NCBI GenBank assembly: GCA_033791105.1
Contig: JASJHI010000386.1
Span: 1 to 29,510, forward strand
Source: JASJHI01 sp033791105
Lineage (GTDB): Bacteria; Actinomycetota; Acidimicrobiia; Acidimicrobiales; Ilumatobacteraceae
Length of the DNA: 29,510 bases
Direction: 5' to 3'
The notes beneath the pieces are model-generated. The model saw only the letters and a program-made list of their open reading frames with translations, ran no database searches and had not been told where the DNA came from. Of this stretch, positions 1-7,830 are shown piece by piece. A program made the position numbers and the translations under genes. Position 1 is the first letter of the stretch; every line of letters begins with the position of its first letter.

Positions 1-1651
1 TACCACCGACGCGCCGGGCACCGATCCAGAAGGCACCGAGCCCGCCACCACGGAGCCAGCGACGACCGACGCTGTCGCGACCGATGCTGCTGAGGTCGAG
101 ACCGGCCTGCCGGCGGGTGTCATGAACTTCTCGACCGCGGAGGAGTTGGCGCTCGACATCGATTTCGGGCCCCGATGCGATCCGGTGACCGGCCTCGTCG
201 CCGTGCCGAGTTTCTTCGCGCCCGAGTGCTTTCTGCCGTTCGAGGGCGACAACGGCGGCGAGACCGCCCAGGGCGTCTCGGGCGACTCGATCAAGATCGT
301 CTGGTGGGTGGCCCAGGACCAGGACCCGATCCTCAACTTCGTCACGCAGGCGATCGTCAACGACGACACCAATGCCGACGACGAGGACACGGTGCGCGGG
401 ATGATCGAGTACTCCGAGACCTATTACGAGACGTACGGCCGCAACGTCGAACTGATCGTGATGGAGGGCTCCGGCACGATCGTCGACGAAGCGGCGGCCC
501 GCGCCGACGCAGTGAGAATCGCCGAGGACATGCAGCCGTTCATGGTGTGGGGCGGCCCACTGCTGACAAACGCGTTCGCAGAAGAACTGGCGGCGCGTGG
601 CGTTCCGTGCATGAGCTGCGGACCGAGCCAGGACATCCAGTTCTACATCGACAACCCGATGCTCAACTACGGCATCGGCAAGAGCGGGCAACAGCTCAAC
701 CTCTTGGTCGCCGAGTACATCGGCAAGCGGCTCGCCGGCGACCCGGCCATCCACGCGGGCGACGAGTCGATGCACGAACAGGAGCGCTCGTTCGGACGGA
801 TCTGGCTCGAGTCGAGTCCCGCCTCCGCCGAGCTGAACCAGGTGTTCGAGGACACGCTCGCAGGGTTCGACGTCGAGGTCACCGAGTCGCAGAGCTACCT
901 GCTCGACCCGGCGACGTTGCAGGAGTCAGCGGCGAGCATCATCAGCCGCATGAAGGAGGCCGGGGTCACGTCCGTGATCATCAACGGGGACCCGGTCGCG
1001 CCGCGCGAGATCACGAACGAGGCCACGGCGCAGAACTACTTCCCGGAGTGGATCGTGACCGGCTCGGTGCTCATCGACACGACGGCGTTCGCCCGCACAT
1101 ACGATCAGGAACAGTGGTCGAACGCGTTCGGCATCTCCAATCTCGCCGCCCGCATCGACCGGACGAAGGCAGGCTCGCACTTCCTGTACGAGTGGTTCCA
1201 CGGTGCGCCGCCCGCCGCCGACGACAACATCGGAGTGATCACTCCGACCCCCGGCACGTTCTACGCCGTGCTCCAGGGCGTTGGGCCGAACCTCACCATC
1301 GAGACGTTCAACGAGGCGTTTTTCGCCGGCGAGCCGACGCGGTCCGCGCTGACCGCTGGGTCACTCGACTGGGGCGACACCGGACGGTGGCCGGCGGGAC
1401 TGGAACCGGACTACTTCGGGACCGATGACATCTCGGAGATCTGGTGGGACCCGAACGAGGTGGGGCTCGACGAGATCGACAAGGAGGGTGTCGGCATGTG
1501 GCGCTGGATCGACGGCGGACTGCGGTACCTCCTGGGTGAGATCCCCGTGGGCGCGCCCGACGCGTTCGTGATGGAGGGCTCGGTGGCGATCTACGCCGAA
1601 CGCCCGGCCGGCGAAGCCATCCCCGACGACTACGTCCCCCTGAAGGAGTAG
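1..1651 (+). CDS. Periplasmic branched-chain amino acid-type ABC transporter substrate-binding protein (5' partial)
   Basis: The frame is open from base 2, so the true start and any signal peptide lie outside the window. The first 40 or so visible codons are rich in Thr, Ala, Glu, Asp and Pro, which looks like the flexible linker that follows a lipoprotein or secretion signal. After it comes a type I periplasmic-binding-protein fold: a first strand (DSIKIVWWVAQDQDP), a long region on a changing substrate pocket (GMIEYSETYYETYGRNVEL), and VWGGPLLTNAFAEELAARGV, typical of LivK-like receptors. These capture a small solute outside the membrane for an ABC importer. The permease and ATPase genes are not in the window, and the ligand is unknown. 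An ATG at 122 is internal to the open frame and probably not the start. The gene converges on the flavoprotein gene that follows. Confidence 0.8.
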   Translation, partial: TTDAPGTDPEGTEPATTEPATTDAVATDAAEVETGLPAGVMNFSTAEELALDIDFGPRCDPVTGLVAVPSFFAPECFLPFEGDNGGETAQGVSGDSIKIVWWVAQDQDPILNFVTQAIVNDDTNADDEDTVRGMIEYSETYYETYGRNVELIVMEGSGTIVDEAAARADAVRIAEDMQPFMVWGGPLLTNAFAEELAARGVPCMSCGPSQDIQFYIDNPMLNYGIGKSGQQLNLLVAEYIGKRLAGDPAIHAGDESMHEQERSFGRIWLESSPASAELNQVFEDTLAGFDVEVTESQSYLLDPATLQESAASIISRMKEAGVTSVIINGDPVAPREITNEATAQNYFPEWIVTGSVLIDTTAFARTYDQEQWSNAFGISNLAARIDRTKAGSHFLYEWFHGAPPAADDNIGVITPTPGTFYAVLQGVGPNLTIETFNEAFFAGEPTRSALTAGSLDWGDTGRWPAGLEPDYFGTDDISEIWWDPNEVGLDEIDKEGVGMWRWIDGGLRYLLGEIPVGAPDAFVMEGSVAIYAERPAGEAIPDDYVPLKE

Positions 1652-1668
1652 TACCCGGTTTTCTTCTG

Positions 1669-1699
1669 CCGTCGGATCCCGCACCGTCGGATCCGACGG
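1669..1699. terminator. Possible bidirectional terminator hairpin
   Basis: Between two convergent stop codons (1651 and 1716), CCGTCGGATCC occurs twice (1669-1679 and 1684-1694), and the second copy forms a perfect 16-base palindrome, CCGTCGGATCCGACGG (1684-1699). The first copy can also pair with bases 1692-1699 to give an 8-bp stem with a 15-base loop. No T-tract follows on either strand, so the terminator role rests on position and symmetry only. Confidence 0.35.
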
Positions 1700-1715
1700 A
1701 CCATGCCGCGAGCGC

Positions 1716-3143
1716 TCACTCAGCCGCTGAGCGGCCGGCGATGTTGCCCATCACCACACAGTTCGCGTAGTTGTTGCCGCTCCCGACGTACTGCGCGCCG
1801 ACCACTCCGCCGGTGCACTCACCCCCGGCGAACAGACCGCGGATCGGTCGGCCGTCGGTACCCACAACGCGCGCGTCGGGCGTGATCCGTAGCCCGTACG
1901 CAGTCGAGCAGACGGTCGCTGGTCGCAGTTCGGCCCCGTAGAACGGCGGGCTCGAAACCGGTGCCAGGAACTTGGGATCCTTCGCACACTGCAGGTCGGC
2001 GCCGAGCTGTGCGGCGAGGTTGTATCGCTCGACGGTGCCGGCGAGGGCATCTGCCGGGATGTGCAACAGGTCGGCGAGGTCGCTGATCGTCGGAGCGGTG
2101 CGGACGCGCCCCGACACGATCATCTGCTCGACGATGTCGGGATTCCAGTGGGGGCTCGTGATGCGAGGATGGCCGGGGATGGAGTACGACCACTGGTCCT
2201 CTCCCGCAGCGGCGTGCAGGGTCGCATCGTCGAAGATGACGAATGCGCTGTCGCCGTGCGCGCGGACGGCCGAATCGATCATCCCGTACGGTGCTGTCTC
2301 GTCGATGAAGCGGCGTCCCTCGCGATCGACCATCACCAGCCAGCCGGGCAGAAACGCCTCGAAGACGTGATCGAAACCGACGTCGAGAAGCCTGAGGCCA
2401 CGATCGTGTCCGGTCAGCTGCGCTCGGACCTGTCCAGCGAGATCGATCGCGTCTCCCCGCGCGCCGTCGGCGCCGATGTACCACGCCCATTCGGTCGCTG
2501 CCGCTGACGGGAAGTGCGCGGCGAGCATCTCGTGGCTCGCGCCGAAGCCGCCCGTTGCGATCACGACGGATGCGGCGGTGATCTCGTCGTCGCCGACCGC
2601 GACGCCACGGACCGCTCCCTCGTCGACCGGGTCGTCGGACACGAGCAGCCGGTCGACGCGCCGCCCGAGCGCGATGTCGACGTCGCGTTCGCGGCAGTGA
2701 CGATGGAGCACGTCGATGACGGCCTGGCCGGATCCGACAGGTACGTGCACGCGCGGAACGAGCTCGTCTCCGCCCCTCACCAGTCGCTCGTGGAACTCGA
2801 CGCCGAGGTCGGCGAGCCAGTCGACGACAACTCCCGACATGTCGCAGAAGCGGCGGACGACGGCAGCGTCGACGTCCCACCGGTTCGCTTGCATGTAGTC
2901 GTGATACAGCGCGTCGGTGTCGTCGGCGATTCCGGCGGCCGCCTGGTGGCGGGTCCCAGCGCCCATGATCAATCCCCCCGACAGCCGGGACGAGCCGCCG
3001 ACAACGTCGCCTCCTTCCGCGACGAGTACGCGTTCGGCGCCGGCCTCGCGGGCGGACAGTGCGGCGGACAGACCCGCTGCACCGGACCCCACCACGAGCA
3101 CGTCGATGTCGGGCTCGACGAGCGACGCGTCACTCATCGCCAT
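1716..3143 (-). CDS. FAD-dependent oxidoreductase, fumarate reductase/3-ketosteroid dehydrogenase superfamily
   Basis: A protein of about 475 residues with the FAD-binding Rossmann signature VLVVGSGAAGLSAALSA near the N-terminus, followed by the GGDVVGGSSRLSGG segment typical of flavoprotein subunits of the fumarate reductase, tricarballylate dehydrogenase and KstD group. The C-terminal FAD-contact motif is GLFAGGECTGGVVGAQYVG, then GSGNNYANCVVMGNIAGR. Such enzymes oxidise or reduce a carbon-carbon bond next to a carbonyl or carboxylate; the substrate here is unknown. The start at 3143 (MAMSD) is chosen because GGAGGG at 3151-3156 sits 7 bases upstream; a second ATG at 3137 is possible. The gene overlaps the upstream flavoprotein gene by 14 bases, which implies coupled translation. 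The two flavoproteins are related but not close copies. Confidence 0.85.
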   Translation of the reverse strand: MAMSDASLVEPDIDVLVVGSGAAGLSAALSAREAGAERVLVAEGGDVVGGSSRLSGGLIMGAGTRHQAAAGIADDTDALYHDYMQANRWDVDAAVVRRFCDMSGVVVDWLADLGVEFHERLVRGGDELVPRVHVPVGSGQAVIDVLHRHCRERDVDIALGRRVDRLLVSDDPVDEGAVRGVAVGDDEITAASVVIATGGFGASHEMLAAHFPSAAATEWAWYIGADGARGDAIDLAGQVRAQLTGHDRGLRLLDVGFDHVFEAFLPGWLVMVDREGRRFIDETAPYGMIDSAVRAHGDSAFVIFDDATLHAAAGEDQWSYSIPGHPRITSPHWNPDIVEQMIVSGRVRTAPTISDLADLLHIPADALAGTVERYNLAAQLGADLQCAKDPKFLAPVSSPPFYGAELRPATVCSTAYGLRITPDARVVGTDGRPIRGLFAGGECTGGVVGAQYVGSGNNYANCVVMGNIAGRSAAE

Positions 3144-4770
3144 CCACCGTCCCTCCGGTCGCCACGCGCGCCGCATGGCGCCCGCCGAGGAAGCCGAACA
3201 CCATGCCGGGCCCGAGCGTTCCGCCGGCGCCGCCGTATGTCATTCCCATCGCCGACGCCATCACATTGCCCGCGGCGTAGAGCCCGGCGATCGGATTCCC
3301 GTCGAGGTCGATCACCTGGCCGTCGCCGGTGGTGCGCGGCCCGCCCTTCGTGCCGAGCGCACCGGGATGTACCTCGACCGCGTAGTACGGCGGCGTCTCG
3401 AGCGGCCCGATCGTGGCACTCGCCGTCCGTGTTCCGTCACCCCAATGGGTGTCGTTGACACTCTTGCCTCGGTCCCAGTCGGAGTCGTCGAGCTCGGCGG
3501 CCTGGGCATTCCAACGTTCGACCGTCCGTTCGAGCTGCTCGCCGTCGATCCCGAGACGGCTCGCCAGTTCGCGCAGCGTCGGCGCGGACTCGATCCAGCC
3601 CGGCACATCGGGCTCGCCGCGGTAGGTGTAGATCGGCCCGGCGCGGAAGTAGTCGTGATCGCAGATCATCCAGGCAGGGATGTTCGTGTAGTCGAACGTT
3701 CCCGGGTCGAGTTGGTGGAATGCGGCGCCGAACGCGTTGTAGTTCGCTGCCTCGTTGGCGAATCTCCGACCCGCGCGGTTGACCATGATCGACCGCGGCA
3801 ACACACGCTCACGGTTGACCATCCAACAGAACGTCTCACCGTCAGGGTCGACCACATCGATGATCGGGACCCACCACGCCTCCTGCATGTTGCCGAGCGC
3901 AGCACCGATCCGCATCGCCATGGTGAGCCCGTCGCCGGTGTTGGTCTCGACGGCGACCGTGCGCGTGAGCGGTCCGCGGATGAAACTGCGGACGAGGTCG
4001 CGGTTCCACTCGAACCCGCCGGTCGCGAGGATCACACCGCCCGGCGCCTCCACATCGACCACTCCGTCGTCGGTCTCGAACCTGACACCCGCGACCTGTC
4101 CCTCCTCCACGAGCAGCTCGACCGCGCGATGGCCGGTCCGCGGCTCGATACCACGATCGAGACAGGAGCGCAGTAGGCGCCCGACGAGCGCTTGGCCGCA
4201 GCCGCGCAGGTCGTTCTCTGCGCGTCGGGCCATCTCGTCGTGTGGCACACCACCGACGACACCGCGGCCAAGTGTGGTCTCGTTCATCACGATGTGCTTG
4301 GACATCTGCCGACTGGTCGTGATGCGGTTCGCCCACTCACCGAGCTCACCGAAAGCGAACAGAGGGCATTCGAGAGAGCGACCTCCGCCCGGCTTCCCGC
4401 CCGGCTGCTCCGGGTGATAGTCGGGGAAGTCGTCGACGATCTCGAAGACGACGGACGTTTGATCCTCGAGCCAACGCAGCATCGCCGGCCCGCCGTCGAC
4501 GTACGCCTCGGCCAGCTCGTCGAGGATCATGTCGTGTGACATCGACCCGAGGTAGGCGAGGGCGTCCTCGCGTGAGTCGGGGATCCCCTGCGCCTCCATC
4601 TGATCGCTGCACGGGATCCACACCATCCCTCCGGACATCGCCGACGTGCCACCCACGAGACCGTGTTTCTCGAATAGCCCGACCCGCTCGGCACCATGAC
4701 CATGCGCGGCGAGCGCCGCGGTCAACCCCGCGGCGCCGGTTCCCAGTACTACGACGTCGAACCTCTCCAT
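3130..4770 (-). CDS. FAD-binding dehydrogenase, 3-ketosteroid-delta1-dehydrogenase-like
   Basis: A 546-residue flavoprotein that begins directly with the dinucleotide-binding motif (VVVLGTGAAGLTAALAAHGH), followed by EKHGLVGGTSAMSGG. Near the C-terminus it has MTYGGAGGTLGPG, which parallels the YPGPGGTIGPA region of KstD; Tyr512 and Gly516 take the places of the Tyr and Gly that KstD uses to polarise the 3-keto group. This supports a KstD-like dehydrogenase acting on a cyclic or CoA-linked ketone, but many family members have other substrates. The start at 4770 leaves 7 bases after the stop of the TIGR03086 gene. The frame stays open upstream inside that neighbour, but the extension is Arg/Ser-rich and lacks family similarity. 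The ribosome site is weak. It is probably co-transcribed with both neighbours. Confidence 0.85.
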   Translation of the reverse strand: MERFDVVVLGTGAAGLTAALAAHGHGAERVGLFEKHGLVGGTSAMSGGMVWIPCSDQMEAQGIPDSREDALAYLGSMSHDMILDELAEAYVDGGPAMLRWLEDQTSVVFEIVDDFPDYHPEQPGGKPGGGRSLECPLFAFGELGEWANRITTSRQMSKHIVMNETTLGRGVVGGVPHDEMARRAENDLRGCGQALVGRLLRSCLDRGIEPRTGHRAVELLVEEGQVAGVRFETDDGVVDVEAPGGVILATGGFEWNRDLVRSFIRGPLTRTVAVETNTGDGLTMAMRIGAALGNMQEAWWVPIIDVVDPDGETFCWMVNRERVLPRSIMVNRAGRRFANEAANYNAFGAAFHQLDPGTFDYTNIPAWMICDHDYFRAGPIYTYRGEPDVPGWIESAPTLRELASRLGIDGEQLERTVERWNAQAAELDDSDWDRGKSVNDTHWGDGTRTASATIGPLETPPYYAVEVHPGALGTKGGPRTTGDGQVIDLDGNPIAGLYAAGNVMASAMGMTYGGAGGTLGPGMVFGFLGGRHAARVATGGTVDGDE

Positions 4771-4777
4771 GGTTCCG

Positions 4778-5347
4778 CTACAGGCGGGCGCGGCCGGTCT
4801 TGGCCATGAGCTTCGAAGTCGGCGAAGCAGAAGCCGGCGTCTCGACCGCAGCCCCGAAGAGCCCGAAGCCTCGCGTCGTGTCATTGACGCCGACGGCGAC
4901 AGCGGCCTCGCCGACCGCGACGAGCTCGCCCGCGAGTTCGGGATCGAGCCCTGCGCACACGGCGAGGTCCCACGAATGGGCGAGCGCGTCGATGATCGGA
5001 TAGACGATCGACTGCGCCCCGGTGAGCGCGCCGAACGGGGTTGCGTACTCGGTCGCAAGCACGTCGGGCCGCGACCAGGTCGACGTCGCGAGCGCGATGA
5101 CCGCTTCGGTCTCGGCCGACGCATCGCCACGAAGGGGCCCGGGGCTCATCACGTCGCCGATCTCGACCAGCTGCTCTCCGGTGAGCGTCTGGACCCACAG
5201 CTGCTGCGATGCGAGCAGGTGACTCAGCATCATCGACGCCGTCCACGGCGTGCAGTTCGTCGGCTGCTCCCAATCGTCGGGCGGCACCTTCGAGACGACA
5301 TCTCTGACGTGATCGAGGGTGAGTGTGAGACCTGCGACCAAATCCAT
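4778..5347 (-). CDS. TIGR03086 family protein (DinB/mycothiol-dependent isomerase-like fold)
   Basis: A 189-residue protein of the actinobacterial TIGR03086 group, related to the N-terminal metal-binding domain of mycothiol-dependent maleylpyruvate isomerase. Visible hallmarks are the PTNCTPWTASMMLSHLLASQ segment with His43 and DALAHSWDLAV with Asp120 and His124, the expected metal-contact positions of the four-helix DinB fold. Biochemical roles for most members are unknown; a mycothiol-linked transferase or isomerase step is plausible. A very strong ribosome site (GGAGGAGGA at 5351-5359) precedes the ATG. It is the first gene of a three-gene minus-strand operon with the two flavoproteins, which suggests it serves the same catabolic route. 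A second member of the family lies at 6853-7404. Confidence 0.85.
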   Translation of the reverse strand: MDLVAGLTLTLDHVRDVVSKVPPDDWEQPTNCTPWTASMMLSHLLASQQLWVQTLTGEQLVEIGDVMSPGPLRGDASAETEAVIALATSTWSRPDVLATEYATPFGALTGAQSIVYPIIDALAHSWDLAVCAGLDPELAGELVAVGEAAVAVGVNDTTRGFGLFGAAVETPASASPTSKLMAKTGRARL

Positions 5348-5478
5348 GGCTCCTCCTCCGGGCCCGCGCCGATCACGGACTCGATCAAGAGTGAACAGTA
5401 CGGCTGCGACGAACGACGAACCCTACGATCGAGCTCTTGGCCCAACGCGCTCGGCGTGGGGCACCGGAGAGGAGCACC
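5348..5478. promoter_or_regulatory. Divergent intergenic region between the flavoprotein operon and the crotonase gene
   Basis: These 131 bases separate divergent genes, so promoters for both directions should lie here. Each gene has a clear purine-rich ribosome site at its edge (GGAGGAGGA at 5351-5359 on minus; GGAGAGG at 5466-5472 on plus). A TACGAT at 5424-5429 fits an actinobacterial -10 box on the plus strand, but no matching -35 hexamer is convincing. No strong operator-like dyad was found. Confidence 0.4.
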
Positions 5479-6237
5479 ATGTCCGACGAATCTGCCGTCC
5501 TGACCGAGGTCAGGGGCCGAGTCCTGTTGATCACCCTCAACCGTCCCGAGGCGATGAACGCCGTCAACACCGAGCTCGCGCAGGCGCTCGCCGCAGCGAT
5601 CGGGCACCTCGACGGTGACTCCGGGCTCACCACCGGGGTGCTGACGGGCGCCGGCCGGGGCTTCTGCGCGGGCATGGATCTGAAGGCGTTTGCCGCAGGC
5701 GGGCCGCCGAAGGGTTTCGACCGCTTCCTGCGCAACGGCTCGCGTAAGCCGCTGATCGCCGCGATCGAGGGTTTCGCACTGGCCGGGGGACTCGAGGTCG
5801 CGCTGACGTGCGACCTGCTCGTTGCCGCCGAGGGAGCGAAGCTCGGCATTCCGGAGGTCGGCGTGGGGCTCTTCGCCGCGGGCGGCGCGATGTTGCGGTT
5901 GCCGCGCCGCGTGCCGTACTCCGTGGCGATGGAGATGGCGCTCACGGCGGATCCGATCACCGCCGAGGAGGCACACGCGTACGGCCTCGTCGCGCGGGTC
6001 GCGCCCAGGGGTTCAACCGTCGACGTAGCGATGGAGTTGGCCGAGCGAATCGCCCGCAACGCTCCGCTCGGTGTGGCGGTGTCCAAGCAGATGATCCAGG
6101 CGCAGGCAGGTGTGACGGAGGAGGAGTTCTGGGACCTCCAGACGCCGTACGTCGGCACCATTTTCAGGTCGGACGACGCCAAGGAAGGGCCGGCGGCCTT
6201 CGCCGAGAAGCGAGCTCCGAACTGGTCGGGAAGCTGA
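5479..6237 (+). CDS. Enoyl-CoA hydratase/isomerase family protein (crotonase)
   Basis: A 252-residue crotonase. It carries the oxyanion-hole motif GAGRGFCAGMDLKAF (around 57-71) and the core AGGLEVALTCDLLVAAE. Both glutamates needed for water addition to enoyl-CoA are present: Glu106 in GGLE and Glu126 in GIPEVGVG, which makes it hydratase-competent on sequence. It likely hydrates an unsaturated acyl-CoA during breakdown of a ring or side chain in the cytoplasm. The ATG at 5479 is supported by GGAGAGG six bases upstream; an in-frame ATG at 5437 would add a short basic extension without family similarity. It stands alone on the plus strand, divergent from the flavoprotein operon and convergent with the VOC gene, with 30 bases between stop codons containing the palindrome CCGGCGCCGG. 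Confidence 0.9.
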   Translation: MSDESAVLTEVRGRVLLITLNRPEAMNAVNTELAQALAAAIGHLDGDSGLTTGVLTGAGRGFCAGMDLKAFAAGGPPKGFDRFLRNGSRKPLIAAIEGFALAGGLEVALTCDLLVAAEGAKLGIPEVGVGLFAAGGAMLRLPRRVPYSVAMEMALTADPITAEEAHAYGLVARVAPRGSTVDVAMELAERIARNAPLGVAVSKQMIQAQAGVTEEEFWDLQTPYVGTIFRSDDAKEGPAAFAEKRAPNWSGS

Positions 6238-6267
6238 GCGACCTGACAGAGCCCGTCCGGCGCCGGT

Positions 6268-6783
6268 TCAGTTCTTGGTGTTGGCGGGGTCGAGCGGGTC
6301 CGCGGTCAGCAACCGGTGTGCCTCATCGGGATTCGGAGTGAAGCCCGGTGTGTCGCGGCACAGTTCGACCATGATGCCGTTGGGGTCGAGGTAGTACAGC
6401 GAGTGACACCAATCGTGGTCCTGCTCCATCACCGGCTCGATTCCCTCGGCCGTCATCCGGGCACGGACCTCCTCCTGCTTCTCCGAGGTGGCTCGGAATG
6501 CGCAGTGGTTCACCCAGTAGGGCAGCCCGACACCGTCGGAGACGTCGGTCGTCCAGCCGGCTGATTCGCCGATCGCGTTGAATTGGAAGAACGCGATGCA
6601 CTCGCCCTCACCATCGCCATCGCCATCGGTCGTCGACCCGATGTCGTAGAAGACGTGCCGAACCCAGCTGTCGTCCATCGACTGCAACTCGGTGTGGACG
6701 AGCGGGAACCCCATGAGGTCCTCGTAGAAGTGTGTGGTCGCCTCGACATCGCGGGTCGCGTAGGCGACGTGGTGGAGCGGCAT
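6268..6783 (-). CDS. VOC family (glyoxalase/extradiol dioxygenase-like) protein
   Basis: A 171-residue vicinal-oxygen-chelate protein. It starts with the classic first strand MPLHHVAYATRDVEATTHFY and has a second-half strand NHCAFRAT, then LYYLDPNGIMVELCRDTPG. Probable metal ligands are His5, His93 and Glu140, so a metal-dependent reaction on a small organic or glutathione/mycothiol-type substrate is possible, including extradiol cleavage, epimerisation or lyase chemistry. An Asp/Gly run (residues 53-59) is encoded by three CCATCG hexamers and sits in a loop. GGAG at 6786-6789 is only two bases from the ATG, so the ribosome site is poorly spaced. It lies 69 bases downstream of a TIGR03086 gene on the same strand and could share its transcript. 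Confidence 0.85.
   Translation of the reverse strand: MPLHHVAYATRDVEATTHFYEDLMGFPLVHTELQSMDDSWVRHVFYDIGSTTDGDGDGEGECIAFFQFNAIGESAGWTTDVSDGVGLPYWVNHCAFRATSEKQEEVRARMTAEGIEPVMEQDHDWCHSLYYLDPNGIMVELCRDTPGFTPNPDEAHRLLTADPLDPANTKN
6611..6628. repeat. Hexamer microsatellite (CCATCG)x3 inside the VOC gene
   Basis: Three perfect copies of CCATCG on the plus strand, read on the minus strand as Asp-Gly pairs in a loop of the VOC protein. The repeat unit is a multiple of three, so copy-number change would keep the frame. Confidence 0.6.
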
Positions 6784-6852
6784 GTCTCCGAATGTATGCG
6801 GTCGCGTCGTGCGGTGCGTCGTCGGGCGGTGCGCCGTCGAGCGCGCCCGCCG

Positions 6853-7404
6853 TCAGGGATTGCGGCCGGTGTACGCGGCGAGACGGTCGATCGGGGACGC
6901 ACCGTCGGACACTTCGACGACAGCTCGGAACCCGTCGCCGGTCCGGCCCTCGGCGGGCACGACCTGCTGCCATGTGGCGAGCGCCCATTCGGCGAGTTCG
7001 TCGTCGACGTCGAGATCCTGACCCGTGGCCTGTGCGAGATCCCACGCGTGGACGATTTGATCGGCGACGATGACCGACAACGCCATCGCTCCGGGCACCT
7101 CACCGAACGGCATCGTGTGCGTCGCTTCGAGCGCCTCGGGAGTCGCTGCCGCAGCGAGCGCCGCCGACGCAGCGGCCCAACCGGCGGCCGGGCCGTCCGC
7201 CAGGAAGTCGGGAGCCTCCTCCGGTGGCGACTGATCCTGGAGGCCACCGGCGATCATGAACGCACCGCCGCAGACGTGACCGAGCAGGTCGTGCACCGTC
7301 CATTGATCACACGGGGTGGACATCTCGCGGTTCTCGGGCGTGAGGCCGGCGATCAGCCCGGTGGTGATCGCATCGCTCTGGTTCATGGCGTTGATGGGGT
7401 CCAT
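6853..7404 (-). CDS. TIGR03086 family protein (second copy)
   Basis: A 183-residue member of the TIGR03086/DinB-like family. It has REMSTPCDQWTVHDLLGHVC with His43 and ADQIVHAWDLAQATG with Asp115 and His119, spaced as in the copy at 4778-5347, although the rest of the two sequences has diverged. The C-terminal half (RAVVEVSDGASPIDRLAAYT) resembles the usual end of the family, where a substrate-side strand is followed by a PxDRLLAxxGR-type motif. The start at 7404 is chosen as the first ATG after the divergent intergenic region; 7386 is an alternative. No strong ribosome site is seen for either. Its divergence from ligAB, sharing 90 bases, suggests joint control. Confidence 0.85.
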   Translation of the reverse strand: MDPINAMNQSDAITTGLIAGLTPENREMSTPCDQWTVHDLLGHVCGGAFMIAGGLQDQSPPEEAPDFLADGPAAGWAAASAALAAAATPEALEATHTMPFGEVPGAMALSVIVADQIVHAWDLAQATGQDLDVDDELAEWALATWQQVVPAEGRTGDGFRAVVEVSDGASPIDRLAAYTGRNP

Positions 7405-7494
7405 CCGCGAAGTCTCGCGCGTCGCTCGGAGGCGGTCGACCGGTTCGACCGTAGCGCCCGTCGGGCGTGGATCATGTGCGAAAGTGGTGGCGCG
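7405..7494. promoter_or_regulatory. Divergent control region with two adjacent dyads
   Basis: These 90 bases separate the TIGR03086 gene (-) from ligA (+). Two inverted repeats lie side by side: CGGTCGA-CCGGT-TCGACCG at 7433-7451 (7-bp arms) and CGCCCG-T-CGGGCG at 7455-7467 (6-bp arms). Their position suggests an operator for a dimeric repressor or a leader hairpin. No regulator gene is adjacent, and no promoter hexamers are convincing. Confidence 0.4.
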
Positions 7495-7830
7495 ATGACG
7501 CTGTACAACGTCCAGAAGTTCCTCTACGAACTGAACCGATCCGAGGAGGCGCAGGAGCGGTATCTCGCTGATCGCCAGGCGGTGCTCGGCCCGTACGACC
7601 TGAGCGATGAGGAACGCCAGGCGCTCGTCGAACCCGACATCGGGCTGCTGTTCCACCTCGGCGTCAACGGGCAGATCCTGATGCACTTCGCCGCATTCCA
7701 CCAGATCGAATGGGCCGACTATCTCCAGCGGATGCGCGACGGCATCGAAGTGCACGGACCCGTGAGAGAGGGCGTGTACGCGATGACCGGATACGAGGGT
7801 GTCGAAGCCGAGCCGGAGCGCGGGCACTGA
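7495..7830 (+). CDS. ligA: LigA-like small subunit of a type II extradiol ring-cleavage dioxygenase
   Basis: A 111-residue all-helical protein matching the alpha subunit of protocatechuate 4,5-dioxygenase and relatives: NVQKFLYELNRSEEAQERYL near the N-terminus, then a helix around LSDEERQALVEPDIGLLFHL, and a final WADYLQRMRDG. This subunit caps the active site of LigB and helps bind the aromatic acid. At 111 residues it is shorter than the roughly 140 of the Sphingobium LigA. The ATG at 7495 is chosen; an in-frame ATG at 7474 would add seven residues. Its stop shares a base with the ligB start (TGATG at 7828-7832), a sign of stoichiometric co-translation. Confidence 0.88.
   Translation: MTLYNVQKFLYELNRSEEAQERYLADRQAVLGPYDLSDEERQALVEPDIGLLFHLGVNGQILMHFAAFHQIEWADYLQRMRDGIEVHGPVREGVYAMTGYEGVEAEPERGH

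Noticed and set aside
175..1428. Second plus-strand frame inside the binding-protein gene
   Set aside because: Arg-rich frame-shifted reading of the binding-protein gene, without motifs.
2917..4176. Plus-strand open frame across both flavoprotein genes
   Set aside because: It spans the junction of two well-supported minus-strand genes and carries no recognisable motif.
1716..5347. Firm claim of a steroid-degradation cluster
   Set aside because: KstD-like motifs are present, but no other diagnostic steroid genes (hsaC, kshA with its reductase, kstR) are in the window, and the superfamily is broad.
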